In this document: piece after piece, positions 1-15,300 of the stretch
Layout of the letters: every line of letters starts with the position of its first letter
How positions within the stretch are numbered: position 1 is the stretch's first letter
Source: Triplophysa rosa
Lineage: Eukaryota > Chordata > Actinopteri > Cypriniformes > Nemacheilidae
DNA: 64,000 nt
Direction: 5' to 3'
NCBI RefSeq assembly: GCF_024868665.1
Contig: NC_079906.1
Span: 13,268,807 to 13,332,806, forward strand
Notes under the pieces: model-generated
What the model saw: the letters and a program-made list of their open reading frames with translations, nothing else
What the model was told of the DNA's origin: nothing
Database searches by the model: none
Program-made: the position numbers and the translations under genes

Positions 1-98
1 CTAAGAAATCTCCGGTATGATGGCGAACCGGAACTTGGAATACACTGTTTTGCGAAACGCGGAAGTTAACTGACGTCATTGAGAAAACGGTCTCGCTC
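1..98. mobile_element. Right end of an element related to the one at 60591-61309
   Basis: The stretch containing ATACACTGTTTTGCGAAACG, GCGGAAGTTAACTGACGTCA and GAGAAAACG parallels 61249-61309 of the ISL2EU-like element (ATACACTGCTTTGCAAAAAG, GCGGAAGTTAAGTGACGTCA, GTGAAAAGGGCGT). The other half is outside the window or lost. Confidence 0.5.
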
Positions 99-199
99 GC
101 ATCAAGTTTAAATCTCTGACACTGGCCTTCAGAACGATGACGGCAAATTCGCCCATCTACCTTAACTCAGTGCTCCAGGTCTACATCCCCGCCCGTCAT

Positions 200-580
200 C
201 TTAGGTCTGAAAATGAGCGACGCCTGGTTGGCAGGCACCAAATCGCTTGCAAAAACCTTTACTCATTCGGTTCTTCTGTGGTGGAATGAACTGCCAGCCT
301 CCATCCGAACTGCAGCATCCTTCACAACTTTCAAAAAACAGCTCAAAACATATACCCGTTCCGCATTTATTTGACTAACCAATGTTTGTCTATAAAAAAT
401 AAAATGATCTTGTTTTTCATTCTCTCCTTTGCTTACTCCAGCTTTAATCCCCCTAGTAGCATGGCCTTGTAAACTAACGGTACTGTTTAGCGTGTTGACA
501 AAATGTTTGCTCTCCAACTTGTAAATCGCTTTAGACAAAAGCGTCTGCCAAATGAATAAATGTAAATTAATGTACTATGG
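200..580 (+). mobile_element. 3' end of an L2-type LINE
   Basis: A frame reading WWNELPASIRTAASFTTFKK, typical of the end of L2-type reverse transcriptase frames in fish, is followed at 520-576 by the tail TCGCTTTAGACAAAAGCGTC and ATGAATAAATGTAAATTAAT. Related tails occur at 13450-13600 and 45455-45700. 5'-truncated and dead. Confidence 0.6.
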
Positions 581-589
581 TGACACGCC

Positions 590-1994
590 ATCTAGCGGAC
601 GACGTTTAATTCAGAGAATAAGGAAATAAATAATACAAGAAAATAAATCCAGTATTCATCAATTGTTGTGAAAATTATAATAAACATTTGCCATTGTTAA
701 CTCTACTAAAAAAACTAATGACAATGAATTACAATACACTGCAATAATTTTTCCACATTATTCTCTGACAATACTGGAAAAAATCCCTTAGGCCATCACC
801 ACTTTTGTCAGGGTTAATAGAAACACTGGCGCATGCTTCAGTGTACTACCCTTTACCCTAACAAACTGCCAAATATAAGATCCAGTCATTTCCTTGAAGA
901 ATAAATACTTACCCACCCCAAATAAATGCAGACATCCTGATTTATCCAAAGTTTATTAAAAGAACAATCAGTAAATGCTGTAACTAGCCAACTCTCAGAG
1001 GTGATAACCAACTAACAATAACCAGCTACAACCCTAAACAAAAATAAAATACTCCATTCCAAAACACTTTCATGGTGCCTCCGTTCCAAGGTTTACAAAC
1101 ACAAAACTGATTCCTGACATTTAAATGGCACTGTTCCTGTAATTACAGACGGAACCTTTCGGCACGCATACGCACACACTCGCACACAAAAACATTCGCA
1201 ACATAGGAGTCCCAGCAAGTTACCAAAATGTCTGCTTTATTTTATTTTTCAGGACTCATTCATAAAGGCTAAAGGGAAAATATGTACTAGATTCTGTCTC
1301 GCATCCTCCAATCAGTGGGGCGGTGTAACAGCGAGACAACCTTCAACAAAATAATATAATAGTAATCATAATGATGATGATAATAATAGTAATACATTAA
1401 TCAATACTACGTGGAGTTGAGAAGTGAGAAAAATCGGTCACTGTGGATACCACCAGCAAAAAACTTTTATGCACCAACAGCAGGGAAGAAAACAGGTCAT
1501 ATTTAAAGTCAAGAGTTTATCAAAGCTTTGCATTATCATAAAATGCTCTAAAACTGTAAATTTTTGCGCTTTTTTGCATTTTTTTATTGAAAGATATCAA
1601 CTTTTTCTTGTTTAAACATAGATTTTTGTTTTTTTTATCTCATCTCTTTTCTTTGTTGTGACTGTAGATGACCATGATGAAGGCTGAGTCCTTGGCTGGG
1701 GATTTTTGGTGTAAGTGAATGTGTGTTGTGTGTACATGTCCTCTCCAGGCTCAGGCTGTGGTTGCTTCAGGGTCACAGCAGTTAGGTTAGTAATGCTTGT
1801 TTCAGACTGAGCAGCTGACACAATGACAGTAGACATGTGCGTTGTGTGCATGTGCAAGGTATGATTTTAAGTGTGTGTTGTTTGGAATATGAGTGCGCAT
1901 AAAAAGGAATGTGTGCCTACAAAATGTCTGTGTGTAACCTATGTGTTGTATTTTGTGTGTGTATGTGTATGTCTAAGGCACGGCCACGTCTATC
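590..1994 (-). other. Presumed 3' UTR and downstream region of prkar2a
   Basis: Follows the prkar2a stop codon. It has AT-rich sequence, TTTATT words that would be AATAAA on minus (near 949 and 1237), and no supported open frame. The exact polyadenylation site cannot be set from sequence alone. Confidence 0.4.
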
Positions 1995-4900
1995 TCAGTC
2001 CCTCAGGTCCACGCTGGATCCAAACAGAGCCACCAGCTGCTCCTCATAGTGGGCGATGTTCCTCTTCATGATCTCTTTACATGGCCCCAGCAAACGCTCG
2101 AAGGCTTGTATGTCGATCACTACAACACACAACCATGCACGTCAGCTATGCAACATCGTTGTTACTAGCGTAACAAGCACGTTTCATGGAAAAGTATACT
2201 TAACAAAAGTATAGTCGGATGCAGACACACACGTACCCAAGCATTTGATGTCCCCTATAGCGTAGGCTGAGGCAGCTCGAGGTTTATTGGTGAAGAGAGC
2301 AAGTTCCCCAAAATACTGCCCTCGATTGCAGCGAGCAATCTCAACTTCAGCGTTATCCTGTCTGTCTGCTTTCGTCTGAGAGAGACAGAAGTGCGTATAT
2401 TAAACCCAAATTTAAGACTTTAAAATGAATGACAACATTTCAGAGTGAAGGAAAACTTGTTATTTAACCAGTAACAAGCAAGGCAAATTTAACCGAGGAT
2501 CAATAAAGACACTCACTTTACTCTTCATCATAATTTTCACTTCTCCAGACTCCACAATGTAGAAGCAATCAGCCTTATCACCCTGAAAAAGCGGCAGCCC
2601 ATAATAATAATGATTAATGATACAATAGCATCAGTCAGAGCTCTTATCTTCGGTCATGCTCTATTATTAAAGTGCTATAATTACACCTGCTGTGAGTGTG
2701 TGTGCTGGTTCATTTAGACATGATTCAGCTTCTGTAAGAGAGCTGAACTGAGGATATTAAGACTCTCACCTGCACCACCCACAGATTCACTTACAATGAA
2801 TCTGACATCTACATTTACATTTATACGTGGATGAGGGAAAAAAGTATTTGGATACTTAAGCCACACTTGATTGTTAAATATTATTAAACTGACATACATA
2901 ATATAGATCAAATCCAAATAATTCAATTCAATTTTATTTATATAGCGCTTTTCACAATGTGCATTGTTCCAAAGCCGCTTTACAGGAGAAAATAAGAAAA
3001 ACTGAAAAACACAAAAAAAGGTAAAACACAGCACAGTGCATGGTGTTTATAGAACAAGCAAGATTATTCTAGTAAATAATATCTAATAAATGGATAGTCT
3101 CCAAACATAATAGTCTCCCGGTGGTTTATTTAGCATATTTTTCAATTAAGTGAATGCTTCGCTGAAAAGATGTGTCTTTAATCTAGATTTAAATTGGGAG
3201 AGTAAATAAGTTCAAACAAATTATGATTGAGCTTTTTGAAAAATATTTTGGAATCATTTAAGTGTGCTTGTGCTCCCTGCATATATAAATACCACTATAG
3301 TTGTGTCCCAAATGACGTACTATACACTATGCACTATGTACTCTACAATCTAGAGTATGCATTTTTGAAGGGTATTATTGTCTCAAATGGAGTACTTAAC
3401 GGCTTTATGCTAATCAGAAATGTAAGTGGTTTCCCAGACAAGGACAAATGACGTCAAACGCATAACAAAATGCACATGAATGAAAATCAAAAAGTACACT
3501 ATATTTTTGTTTTCAGTGTAATTTGTTTTATCCAACATCACCACAAGACTGAAGTATAATCATCAGGTGAACTTTGCTCGCACAGCAAGCTCTCTCTTCC
3601 GCTATGTCAGCAAAGCTGCGACCATTGAGTGCATGGCGTGTCTAGCGTTCATGCACCTCCGGGTATCAAAGCGTTCATGCATCATTGAGGTACCTAAAGT
3701 GCACTTTTTATTGTGAACACACCATTCACCAATTTACACTAGATAAGTTGCCACAACGGTGTAGAATAGTGCATTAAGTATGCAATCTGGGATGCACTAT
3801 GTTTGATTCAGTTTGTTCTTTAATGCAATCACATATTTAAAATGTGAAACTATTTGGAGCTATTGTGTGTATAAATATACAGGTCACCTGCATAATGATC
3901 CTCTCTCCATCCTGAAATGATTTTACACCCAAGACATCAACGATCTTCATCCTCTCTGACAGCTACCAAAAAGAAGTTAACACTTGATCATTTTATTGCC
4001 AGTTTAAAAATGCAACAATAGAATGTCCATACAGTTAAATAGCTTTGCAATTCTTATACTTTCTCACAGAATGTTTAGAAAACACATTTAATGTTTCTCT
4101 CACCTCTAGTGATTTGAGCAGCGGGACTGATTCAATGAAGCATTCATACATCCTTCTCTTCTTTGCATTATTCTTCACTACAAGTCTACGAAACGTTGCC
4201 CGGTCCTAAAACACATACGCACACAATTCATTTAAAAACTACCCATATCATACCATCTGGTTTCAAGTACACAAACAAGTCTAGCAGTGACATAGTAAGT
4301 AGCTCTGTAAAAGTGTATCTGCAGTTATTCAGTGTTTAAAGTGTACGGTCACAAGGTGGCGCTGTGGTAGAGCAGTACGTTTCCTGTCAGTTGATTGCAC
4401 TTTCACACACTCACCAGTCCCCACAGCGCTCCCTCCCCTTTAGCAATGATGGTTGCAGCACGTGGAGTGTTGTACATGAGGGCCAACTCTCCAAAACTGC
4501 CCTTATTGTTGTACTGACCCACACAGCAGCCCGCACCGTCCTTCTGTACCACAATGTCATACACTCCCCTGCAAACACACGCAAATGCATTACATAAACA
4601 CAACAAAGCATTTGTAAAGATGTGGAATAGCAAGGTTATTTGATAAAATGGGGAAGTAAAATGGTGGTTCTCACTGTTTCTGTGAGGTCTCTCTTTGCAA
4701 ATACAAAATATTACATTTCTACTTATACAACATTTTATTAAAAAACACACACACACCTCTCAATTACATAAAAGTTGTCTCCGTCGTCTCCCTGGTCAAT
4801 GACATGTTCTTGTGGCTGCACAAGAACCTCAAACATGGCGTCTAGCACCTCTGAAAACTGCTCCTGTACCAGCAAGAGAGAGACAGAGTCTGATGAGGGA

Positions 4901-6348
4901 ATGGGTTTTTGTGCATGTTATCGTAGCATATTATCATATAATAATAGAAAATGATGAATAGACTGATGAATTGCGGGTTGATGCGATCAGCCATGCAAGT
5001 GCACCAAACCTGTTTGACTGACACAACCTGGATGACGACAATCTGTTTACGGCTTTACAGCTCTTGATCTGTACACTGCATGTACCTGATCGAGGGCCTT
5101 GAACAGAAGTATGTCCTTGCAGGCCTCCTGTAATCTACAGCGCTGCTCGTCTGTTTTTGGATGCACGACTCTCGGCTCCGAGTCTTCATCATCATCATCG
5201 GGATTAAAGGCCTCCGCACATACTAAGAAAAAATGTACAAAAAAAAAAACGTTTTATTGACTCAATCATAAAAAAATGTTTACTTTAAAAGCAGACACCA
5301 AAATGGGTTTTTTAATTGGAGTCTGGAGCCCTCTGGGGGGACAACCTGAATTTTTTTTATGTCTACTAAACTTACTGCTTCATTTCCAAGTGTTTGTATT
5401 CATTTTATTTAGTTAGTTAATGTCCATCGCTTCTTTCTTAATACATAAATACTTTCCAGGATTGTTTCTATTTATTTTGTACATGTTTGTAACATGTTTA
5501 TACATCCAACATTACTCTAAATGTAGCCAATAATTTAAACTCTAAAACAATATTTATAAAATCACACTTACTATTGTAACGTGACCTTTTGTACATATTA
5601 TAAATATAATCTGTGATATGATATTTATATTATATTTGGGGGTCCTCCTTGGCATTATAAATTGGGCTTCTGGTGACTTTATGGTGCGTTTTCAGACTGG
5701 ACTAAAAAAAGTAACACTGCAGGAAATGGAAATTAACCTTGAAGTTTTTGTAATTCTGTGTTTGGAATAAATTCCTCCACAATTAACTTTGGGTTAAACA
5801 GGAAGTTAACATTCTTTATAGGTGGTACATCTTGATATGCTTTTATTTATTTCAGATCATATGGGACTTTGAATATCTCACGCTGAGTATGTTGAAAGAG
5901 GGGAATTTTACTGGAACACAATTGAAAGCAGCAAAAGCAGTGGGCATACAGTTAGGGTGGCGACGTAATTACTATAAAACAAACTCTGAGGAAAATGACA
6001 GAAAGGCAGGGCACTTATCTGACACACACACACACTTTAAACCACACGATTAGTCCAATGACGTCAAACAGAACTCACCCGACACTCTTCGGTTAAATCT
6101 GCTGGGGGGAGGAGCTACAGAGAAAAAGAGAGACAGAAGGAACAAGAGTTAATGAAGGTTTACATTCTCGTGTTCACTGTGTGGACCACAACTGAAAACA
6201 CGCACACACACCACTCAGACTATGTTAATAATCAAATTCAATCTAAAAATCTCACATGTGCCCTACAGTAACCATGTGGGTGTGTTAAATATTCGGTAAG
6301 GTCAGTCAAAGACCTGTCCTACAGGCTGTACCAGTTTCAGGAGACGGC

Positions 6349-6396
<48 letters not shown>

Positions 6397-9300
6397 CACA
6401 GCTGAGTGCACTAGCACAACTGTCAGGAACTCAGCCTTGCAGGTCTGCACACCCCCTCCTCTCTCACTGCGCTGTTACAATCCATCAGCCCATTAACTCT
6501 TTGGTGTAAAACTAGCAATAATCTCTCTCATACACAGACACACCCTTGTTAGTGAACCACAGACTTCATAATCGGCCCTGCTCATCATATAATGGCTCTA
6601 TGATAAACACACACAAGTGCACATATTACATGTTTGTTTTCATAATGTGTCATATATTTAAACACACTTTGGCAATAATTAACCTGCATCAAATATTGAA
6701 CACACATGCATTATAATTGGCATTACTATGTGTATAATATTCAGATAAGGCGGCTTAATAAACAGACGTGTTGGAAGAGTAATCAAATGCACAAGTGCGT
6801 GTGCCTGAGCGTAAAGTATCATGAGATGGGGTTCTTCAACCTCACGTGTAGGGGATATCAAGTGGCCAAAGTTGCCATGACAACAAAATACAAGGAAGAC
6901 CTCCTCATCACTATAACAACTATCCCCCCAAATACACGCCCACTCAGGCTCTCTGGGCAACTAGAGAGTGAGACGCACAGGAAACAGAGAACTGACATGA
7001 CGGAGGATGACATTTCTAGTGATACACAGAGTTGCTCTGGTTTTAATCATTTACGGTGGTAATTAGGTGTTCAGAGACGGACGATGTTTAAATGAGATTT
7101 TTACATTTTCGGAATGCAACGCAAGAGGGCTCGTCTGTGCAGATGTTGCTACCGGGATGCAAGGATGTTGCGAGTGGTTGACAGGTTGTTATGAATGGTG
7201 CTTTCTGCCCACACAGAATGATATTCCAGTCCTTACATATCTCTCAGGTCCCTCATTTCATCTAAGTCTACAAAGATTGTTGTCCATTTATCCCCTAACA
7301 GGCAAAAGAAGTTTGACTGAATCAAATAAATCACAATTTATATTAAAACACACAGTTTGAAGAATCATTCATGATCATAGCAAAAAACGTTATGGGATGA
7401 GTTATGTCATAAAATTTGAAATTACAGTTCACCCACAGGGCTGTACAGTGTGACATACATGCTACGAAAAAATCTGTCTGTGCTACGAATAAATTTAATA
7501 GTGTAGCAAGCGTGCGATACAGTTTGGCAGGTGCATTAGACAGAGCCGCTTGTTTGTGTGAAGTGCGTTTGTCGTTGTTCGTGTGTGAGGGTAACTAATG
7601 ATGCACCACTATTTATTTTAATTTAGTTTTTGCAATTAAAACTTGTTTTCCGGCTGCATCGAGTCCATTGATCGAGAGCCCTATGATCTGCGCGATGTGG
7701 GTAAACATGGAAGGAATCACGAAAGCAGAATTCTACTATTTAAATAAAGTTATGTTAATGAGCTGCACACTTTAACATGTTACAAGCGTGACACTCGTGG
7801 ATTTGTCTGCATTTTACTATACAAGGACATGAACACATGAACTTCATCCACAGAGTTGTTCTGAGTTTATTTTACGAACATTTCACTGTTTGAGTGAAGC
7901 TTCTGTCAAACACAAACTCAAGCGTCATCGCGACAACCCGCCAAAATAAAAGTCCCCTTAATTTGAACTAGTTGATAAAATAATTAACTTGTAGTAAATT
8001 TATAAACTGTAGTTAACACTATAGTATACTTTAATATTTACTATAGTAAGGTTCAAATATACTACAGTATTTTTATGGACAAATGTATTTACTACTGTAT
8101 AGTAAAGCATTGAAAATACAGAACTCAGAAAAATTAAAAAGGTAAAAATGAATTTGGGAAAAACTAAAAATTATATGGCCCTGTTTTATCCATTTGTATA
8201 ACGTTAATGTCCTTTTTTCAGTTACCCGTCTATTTATGTGATGACTTGCACTTGTGTTTTTTTAAAGATGATAACAGACGTATACTTGTGCTACAACTGT
8301 TTGGCCTGTTTAAACCTCTGTAGCACTTTAAACCTCTGTAGCACCGATGCTATGTGCAAAAAAAGTTAACGTACAGCCCTAAATACAAATTATTTATTCA
8401 GGCTCATGCCGCTTTTTCTGTGGAACACAAAAGAAGATATTTTATGAAATGTCTCAAAAGTGGTTTTGTGTCCATACAATGGAAGTCAATGGGGTCCAGT
8501 GTATTTTGGCACTCAGACGAATAAATACTGTAACATTTGCTAAAGGAAATTGTAGTAACCTTGTAGTAAATTGATAAACTGTAGTAAACACTGCATTATA
8601 CTATAGTAAGGTTCAAACGCACTATATATCTAGGAATTTCACTGAAGCTTACTATAGTAAATAACACTATAGCATACTACACTCATTTATGTGGACAAAG
8701 GAACCTCTATTGTATAGTAAAATAATTATTAAATACACAGAACTTTACAAAATTAAACAAATCAGGTAATAGCTAATTTATCCATCTGTATGTAACAATG
8801 TTATTTGTCAGTTACCTGCCTATTCATGTGATGAACTGCACTTGTATATTTTTTTAAAATAACAACAGAAGTTTTATACTTGTGCTACAACTGTTTGGCC
8901 TGTGTAGCACCAGTGCTATGTGCAAAAAAGTTAACATACAACCTTAACACTAATAATAATTACTGCTTGCCTTTGTTCTATAGCAATCATGGAGAGTGTT
9001 AACAAATGTAGGTGGCTGCAGCGGACACTAGGTAAAACACTTATAAGCAAACTTGACTAATCGGGATCCGAAACAATTATATTGACACTTAATACAAGTA
9101 AATGACAAATTTACTTTTCCGAAGGACAACCACATAACAATGCTTAATGTCAAGCCCTGATGAGGGTGGGTAAATAACGAACACATTTTCACTTTTGGGT
9201 GAACTATTTCTTTAAAGAGACAATTTACCCCAAAATAAATATTCTGTCATCATTTACTTATAAAATTTCCTAAGACTGAAACAAAAGGCAAAAAGTGGAC

Positions 9301-12300
9301 AACTGCTTTAATTTGAAAACATGGTAACCATTAGTTCTCTTTTTTTCCCTGACAATCATGTACCAAGCCTACTTTACACTAGTTAATGATTCTTTAACCT
9401 TCAAACTTTTCTGGTATCATTTTTATGTAATAAAAAAGACGTTCTTCCAGAGCAACCCAGAAAAAATTTCTTAATAGCCACATGTCTAACTCTCAAGACG
9501 GAAAGCATTCAGACAGCAGTCTGATTCAAACAATATGCTTTTGTTCCTATAATTTACACATTCATAAATATCTACATACAGTACCTACATCAACAATGTT
9601 TTGCTAATAGCAGTAAGTAAATAATCATGACAGAAAGATAGTACTGTACTGTTTTTTAACTGTGAACAGCGTGCAGCTGAACCAAAGGAAATTATTTATC
9701 GGTTATAATATATCGGCCTAAATTTGATTATCGGCCGATACGATAACATTAAAAATGGCCATTTATCGTCGGATACCGATATGGCCGATAATTTCTCGTG
9801 CATCCCTAGTTACAAGCATTCTTCCAATATCTTTCTCTGTGCTCATCAGAACAAAGAAATGTATACAGTTTTGGAACAACTTGAGGGCGAGTAAATGAGA
9901 GAATTTCATTTTTGGGTGAACTGTCCTTTTAAGGTTAGGAGACTGTCCAAATCACTATAGTTTAAATACTATATATTTGCAATAGCAATATTGCTGCTTG
10001 TTTTGGCAAAAGCCCTTAACTATAAACAACAGTGAACTGTGAATTACGAAACGTAAGTGTTGTCTCATCTTTTTATCTCCCTCTATGTAATTCTTGATAA
10101 CCCTGTGCACAGTCTTATCACTCACTCGCTGCTGGCAAATATTAGCCAGAGACAGAGAGAGACAGAAAATGGTAATTCTAAAAGTAAACAGTGCATGTGT
10201 GTGAGATCTCTGTAATGGTACAGTTAGACTCAGCCTCAGCCTGACCCATAATGCACTGCTCATTGACTGAAAATGAGCCATTCAGCAACACATGGGCTGT
10301 TTTTGTGTGTTGTGCTAGCTGTACTTGTCATGTGAGAGTCAGCCACTAATCCACACTAAATGGGTGACGAAATTTCAATAACAAGATTTCTGAATTTGAA
10401 AGAATGCTGCTTTTACATATTTACACAAAATTCTCCCAAAAACTATTTTAAAAACAGAAAATGTGAATTATCAAGGGTTGGATAGTTGGAATGGAAAATG
10501 TCACAATTGCGGGCCAGTATCAAACTAACCAAATATTTGCCTTATTAATAAATATATAAATATTGGGATTAAAATGGTCTGACTATCGTACAATCACTAT
10601 CTCAAAAAAGTCTACACTATAAAACACCGGCAGAAAGCTTTAGAACTGATTAATGACACTTTTCAATAAACACACACACAGATGTCCTCGCTTGTGTATT
10701 TTTCATGAGTATTTCTTGCTCCTCGGGGGTTTGTGAAGTTTTGGATTACAAAATCCCACTATCCTACAGAGCTTGCTGTGTTTTCTCCCTCTCTCCATCC
10801 TGCTGTAAACTATCAATCTTGGTGTCTCTACACCCCCCCTCCACTCTTTAAAACTTTGTCTCTTTCTGCTCTGCTCCATGTCTCCCTTTAGCCCATATAA
10901 GGCAGTGTGGATCAGTCTAGAAGAGTGCGGGTAGATTTAACCCTTTACTGAAAGGCGTAGGCTTAATACACTCAATGCATGGAGTGCTGCCTACGTATTT
11001 CCGGTAAAATCTCAGGGGGCGGGAAAGCTTCCGGGTTGTATTCACCCATAGCAAATGTGCTTTACCAGCGCTCGTTTTGGGGGGAATTAACGTGTAATAT
11101 AGATTAGTGAAATACATCGTATTGTTAAAATACTATATATTAAACATGTAATGGTGCTATAATACAAATCTTTAGTTTAGTCATGACCTGCAGCCATTAA
11201 ATACACATGTGACTGTGGTTCCGTCAGGCATGGCTGTGTCCCGTTTTATGAAGCTTCACAGAGATTTAATAATGTTCCGAGCATGGATTTACTTTATTAC
11301 ACGTAAGGATATAAACCTTAACTGGTACTACAGTTTGTTGTCATCACGTTAAGAGTGCAGATGTGATTGAGCCACAGCACGTCAGCTACTGAAGATCATA
11401 TGGTCTATTGGTGAAAGCGCTAGCGTTAGCTAATGCTAAAGAATAAACGTAACACTGGATACATTAATTTGGTTTTATTTGTACAAATTGTAATGCAAAT
11501 AAAAATAACGTAAATATATAGGCTACTTATGACATTTCTGTACTGTACGTAATATGCATTATATGTGCTTGTGCAGTCATCCATATCTTAGTTCTTAGTG
11601 TGTACGTTTTTGTGTGTAACTAAAATGTCTTTGTATGCAGCTGTGACATGACAATAAAGATATTCTATTTTCAAAATGTGATCCATTAATGTAAGCTTGT
11701 ATATAATAACTGATACACAGAAATTGTCAGGTAAAATGCAAATACAAAAACTATTAAATACGTCAAAAAAATGCTTTTGATTTAAATAAGGTTTCATATT
11801 GGAATATTGTAAAGTAAAATATTTAAAATTATTAAAATGAATGGACTATATGAAATTCTCATAATACACAGTAAAAATGCTCACTACTATTTCAAAAGAT
11901 GTCCCTGTTCTTCTCGTGTTATCCCGGCTCTTAACTATTTCTCATATTTCTTGTGGTTAACAGTACGACTTTGTCTGTGATCCTTGGAAAACTTCACAAA
12001 ATTTAAACAATAAATTGAAGCTTTAGGTCACAGCTATCCTTTGGTGTGTCCTGCTCCTAAACTTTGTGTCTTCTCTGACTTCATCATAATTCTGAAACAT
12101 GTCGTCCTCTCCCTGATTTCCTGTCATCTGATTCTGACTGGGAGCTGAGAAAATACATATAGCCTAGTATTAATGATTTGATTAATGATATTCGTAACAT
12201 AACAATGGGAGGTAAGTGAGAACGATATCATTTATAAAAAAAATCAATTTCATCAACTAAGGTGAATTGTGTAACAAATTAAAAACCGATTCAGTATTTA

Positions 12301-15300
12301 AACAATATTTATACCCTTTAAAAGCCAAGCGATGTCTGTTTCTTTACAGCAAACCTGCATATTAGAGCCATATGACAGATGTGTCTTACCGGGAACTGTG
12401 TTATTGATATCTGGTCAGACTCATACAAATTTGTTGTTTAAAGGTAAAGATATTTAAGGGCTGAAAATCGTTGATAAACTCGGTGTAAAGATGATGTCAT
12501 TCAGTGTTATCCAGCCTTAACGTTACGTGCTACGTGCTAATAGCAATAGCGTCCAAGCTGTCCATGTATTTTTAAACGGATAGTTTAAAGTAGCCTACTT
12601 CTTTACTTGACAGGGGAGCAGCTGACAGTATCACAATGCTGACGAACATCATTTATTGTAATCTGGCAAACTTTGTGTAAGCAACGAGTACAAATATTCA
12701 TCTTCTCCTCTGTCATGTTCACAGCTCTAGGTAGAGATGAATGGCTTCCAGTGGGGCAGCGGATGTGTTTTCGCCCCCTGAGTGTAAACGCGGAAGCGGC
12801 CGTGCATTGAGTGCATTACACAGATACAGAGGGATAAATCTTGTTTACTTTTATTCACTCTTGGGTTTGAACACATTAAATGTGCATCTGTGTATGATAT
12901 GACGATTAGAGGCGAGGTCAGTTCTGTCTCTGATTAGACAAGGCCATCTTTCTGCTTAATCTGCATGCTGGCTGGGCAAGGTCACTGTCTGTTCTTTTAA
13001 CTCCCCTCTGATTGGTTGATAAGGTATTACAGGCTGCTGGCTGAAGGGCAAGGCACATCCAATCAAAATGCGCACCTGAGACGTGTTTTGGTCATGCACT
13101 CATCCCAATGACTTAAGTCTCCTCAGGCCACCTCCATTTATCAGACTGACCTGAACACAATTTATAAAGTTGCATTACAGTATGTGTGTGTGTTGTCTCC
13201 AGAAGAAACATGCGGCAAGGGGAGGTCAGAAATGTTCCCCTTTCTGTTGCCAACTAAGCACCAAAAAAATGGGAAAGAGAGAGGAAACTAAAGATTACAG
13301 TTAATAGGAGACTAAAATAGTGTAGGCAACAATGTAGATAATGTGCAGCATTTCCACATCCTGCCCAACCTTTGGCCTTACCCACGATGCCCTGAGAAGA
13401 GACAGCTCTGGTGCTTTGCTCTAAGAACAACAACAAAAATGTCATTCTCTTCTTTGCTTACTCCAGCTTTAATCCTCCTAGTAGCATGGCCTTGTAAATT
13501 AACGGTACTGTTTAGCATGTTGACAAAATGTTTATATGCTCTCCTACTTGTAAGTCGCTTTGGATAAAGGCGTCTGCCAAATTAATAAATGTAAATGTAA
13601 CAAACAAATCTAAGGTCACTGACTGGAGCATTTAGTTGATTCACTAGCCAGACTACAACGTTTTAAACTTAAATACTTCTTTAGGGCTGCACGATAATTT
13701 ATCGCGATACCCCTAAATCCTATTGTAATCGAGCTGGCTGCGATATGCAATGTGTCGATATTTTTTTAATACGTAGCTTGTCCGTGAAGCACGTCTCTGG
13801 GATCAGTAGGAAATGCTGCTCGATCTAAAAGCAGTGCGAGTTTGAGTCACTTATAATGTGCATTTGAAAAAGCAACACCCGTCAAACATGATCATTATAA
13901 ATATACTTTATTATAGTGTTGTCACGATACTGGAATTTCTAACTTCGATTCAATACCTAAAAAAATATCGACATTCGATACCATTTTCGATACCACGGGG
14001 AATAAACTGCCATAGCAATAAGGCCCTAATAAGCAATAGCAATATAGGCCTTTTTAATTTTTATTTGAAGTTAAATTGTACAAGACTAGACAATGAGGTA
14101 TATATTTTTACATTATTTATTAATTGTTAATCTAATGTTAATTTTACAAATACATTTACTATTTAAAGTCAAAGTTGTATTTGTCAGTATTAATGGACCA
14201 GACCCTGTTGAAAAAACCAGCCTATGCTGGTTTGGTATGTTTTGATGCTGGTTTGCTGGTTTGTGCTGGTTTAAACTGTTCATGTGCTGGTTTAAGATGG
14301 TCATATGCTGATTTAAGATGGTTCTTAGCTGGTTTAAGATCAAACCAGCATCGATCAAAACATACCTTACCCAGCATATACTGGATTTTTCAACAGGGGA
14401 GCTTACATAAATAGTTGTATTTTTTAACTAACATTTAAAAGAGATTAATAAATACTTCAACAAATGTATTGCTCATTCATTGTTCGTTAATGTTAGTTAA
14501 TAGCCTACATTTTTATTTGGCTAAATTGGCTTTTATTCACATAGGCCCATACTGTAATCATTGATCAGCGCACATATAGACAGAAACGCAAACTTAAACG
14601 CAAGAACTGTTGCAGAGACTCCGCACTGGACATCTTTCTAACATTAACAACTTTTAACCGGAGCGAATGAGACGAGTGGATGAAATCATTGAACAGCGCA
14701 CACACATAGAGCGCTATGGTAAACACGGAAGTGCAAACGTGTATCACACGCGAGAACTGTTGCGGAGACTTTACTCGCACCAGCATTATTTCAAACATCA
14801 AATTAACCGGAGCGAACGAGACGAGTGGATGAAATCATTGATGAGCGCACATAAAGACAGAAACGCGTGCATTAAACATGAGAACTGTTGCGGAGACTCT
14901 GTACTAACATAAACAACATATAACCAGGGCGAATGAAACGAGTGGATAAAATTATTGATCAGCGCACATACATGGATCGCTATGGTAAACACGGGAAGCG
15001 TAACGAGCGTGCACCAGGCCAGATGTGTTACTGAGACTGGCCATCTTTTCTAACATTAACACTATTTAACTGCCGCAAACGAGTCAAGTCTGTGAGAGGA
15101 GGCGGGGCTCTGTTGTTATGCGTTCACGTGCAGTGTGTTAACTCACTGTCGGAAAAGAGAAAGAGAGCGGGAACGCGCAGCTGATATCGATACGTGGGAC
15201 ATGGGTATTGGAACCGTTTCAGATTCTTCAGTATCGATACTTATCGAAATATCGATATTTTTGACAACACTACTTTATTATCATAAAAATACCTGATGAG

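Larger units (their letters stand above)
13914..15272. mobile_element. Nested hAT-type element with perfect 8-bp target duplication
   Basis: Ends TAGTGTTGTCACGATAC and TTTTTGACAACACTA. CTTTATTA is duplicated at 13906-13913 and 15273-15280. The interior holds a palindromic element and a tandem repeat, and no transposase. Confidence 0.85.

Noticed and set aside
14558..15020. CRISPR-like direct repeats
   Set aside because: Units are 125-150 bp, diverged and without spacers, and lie inside a hAT element in a vertebrate intron.
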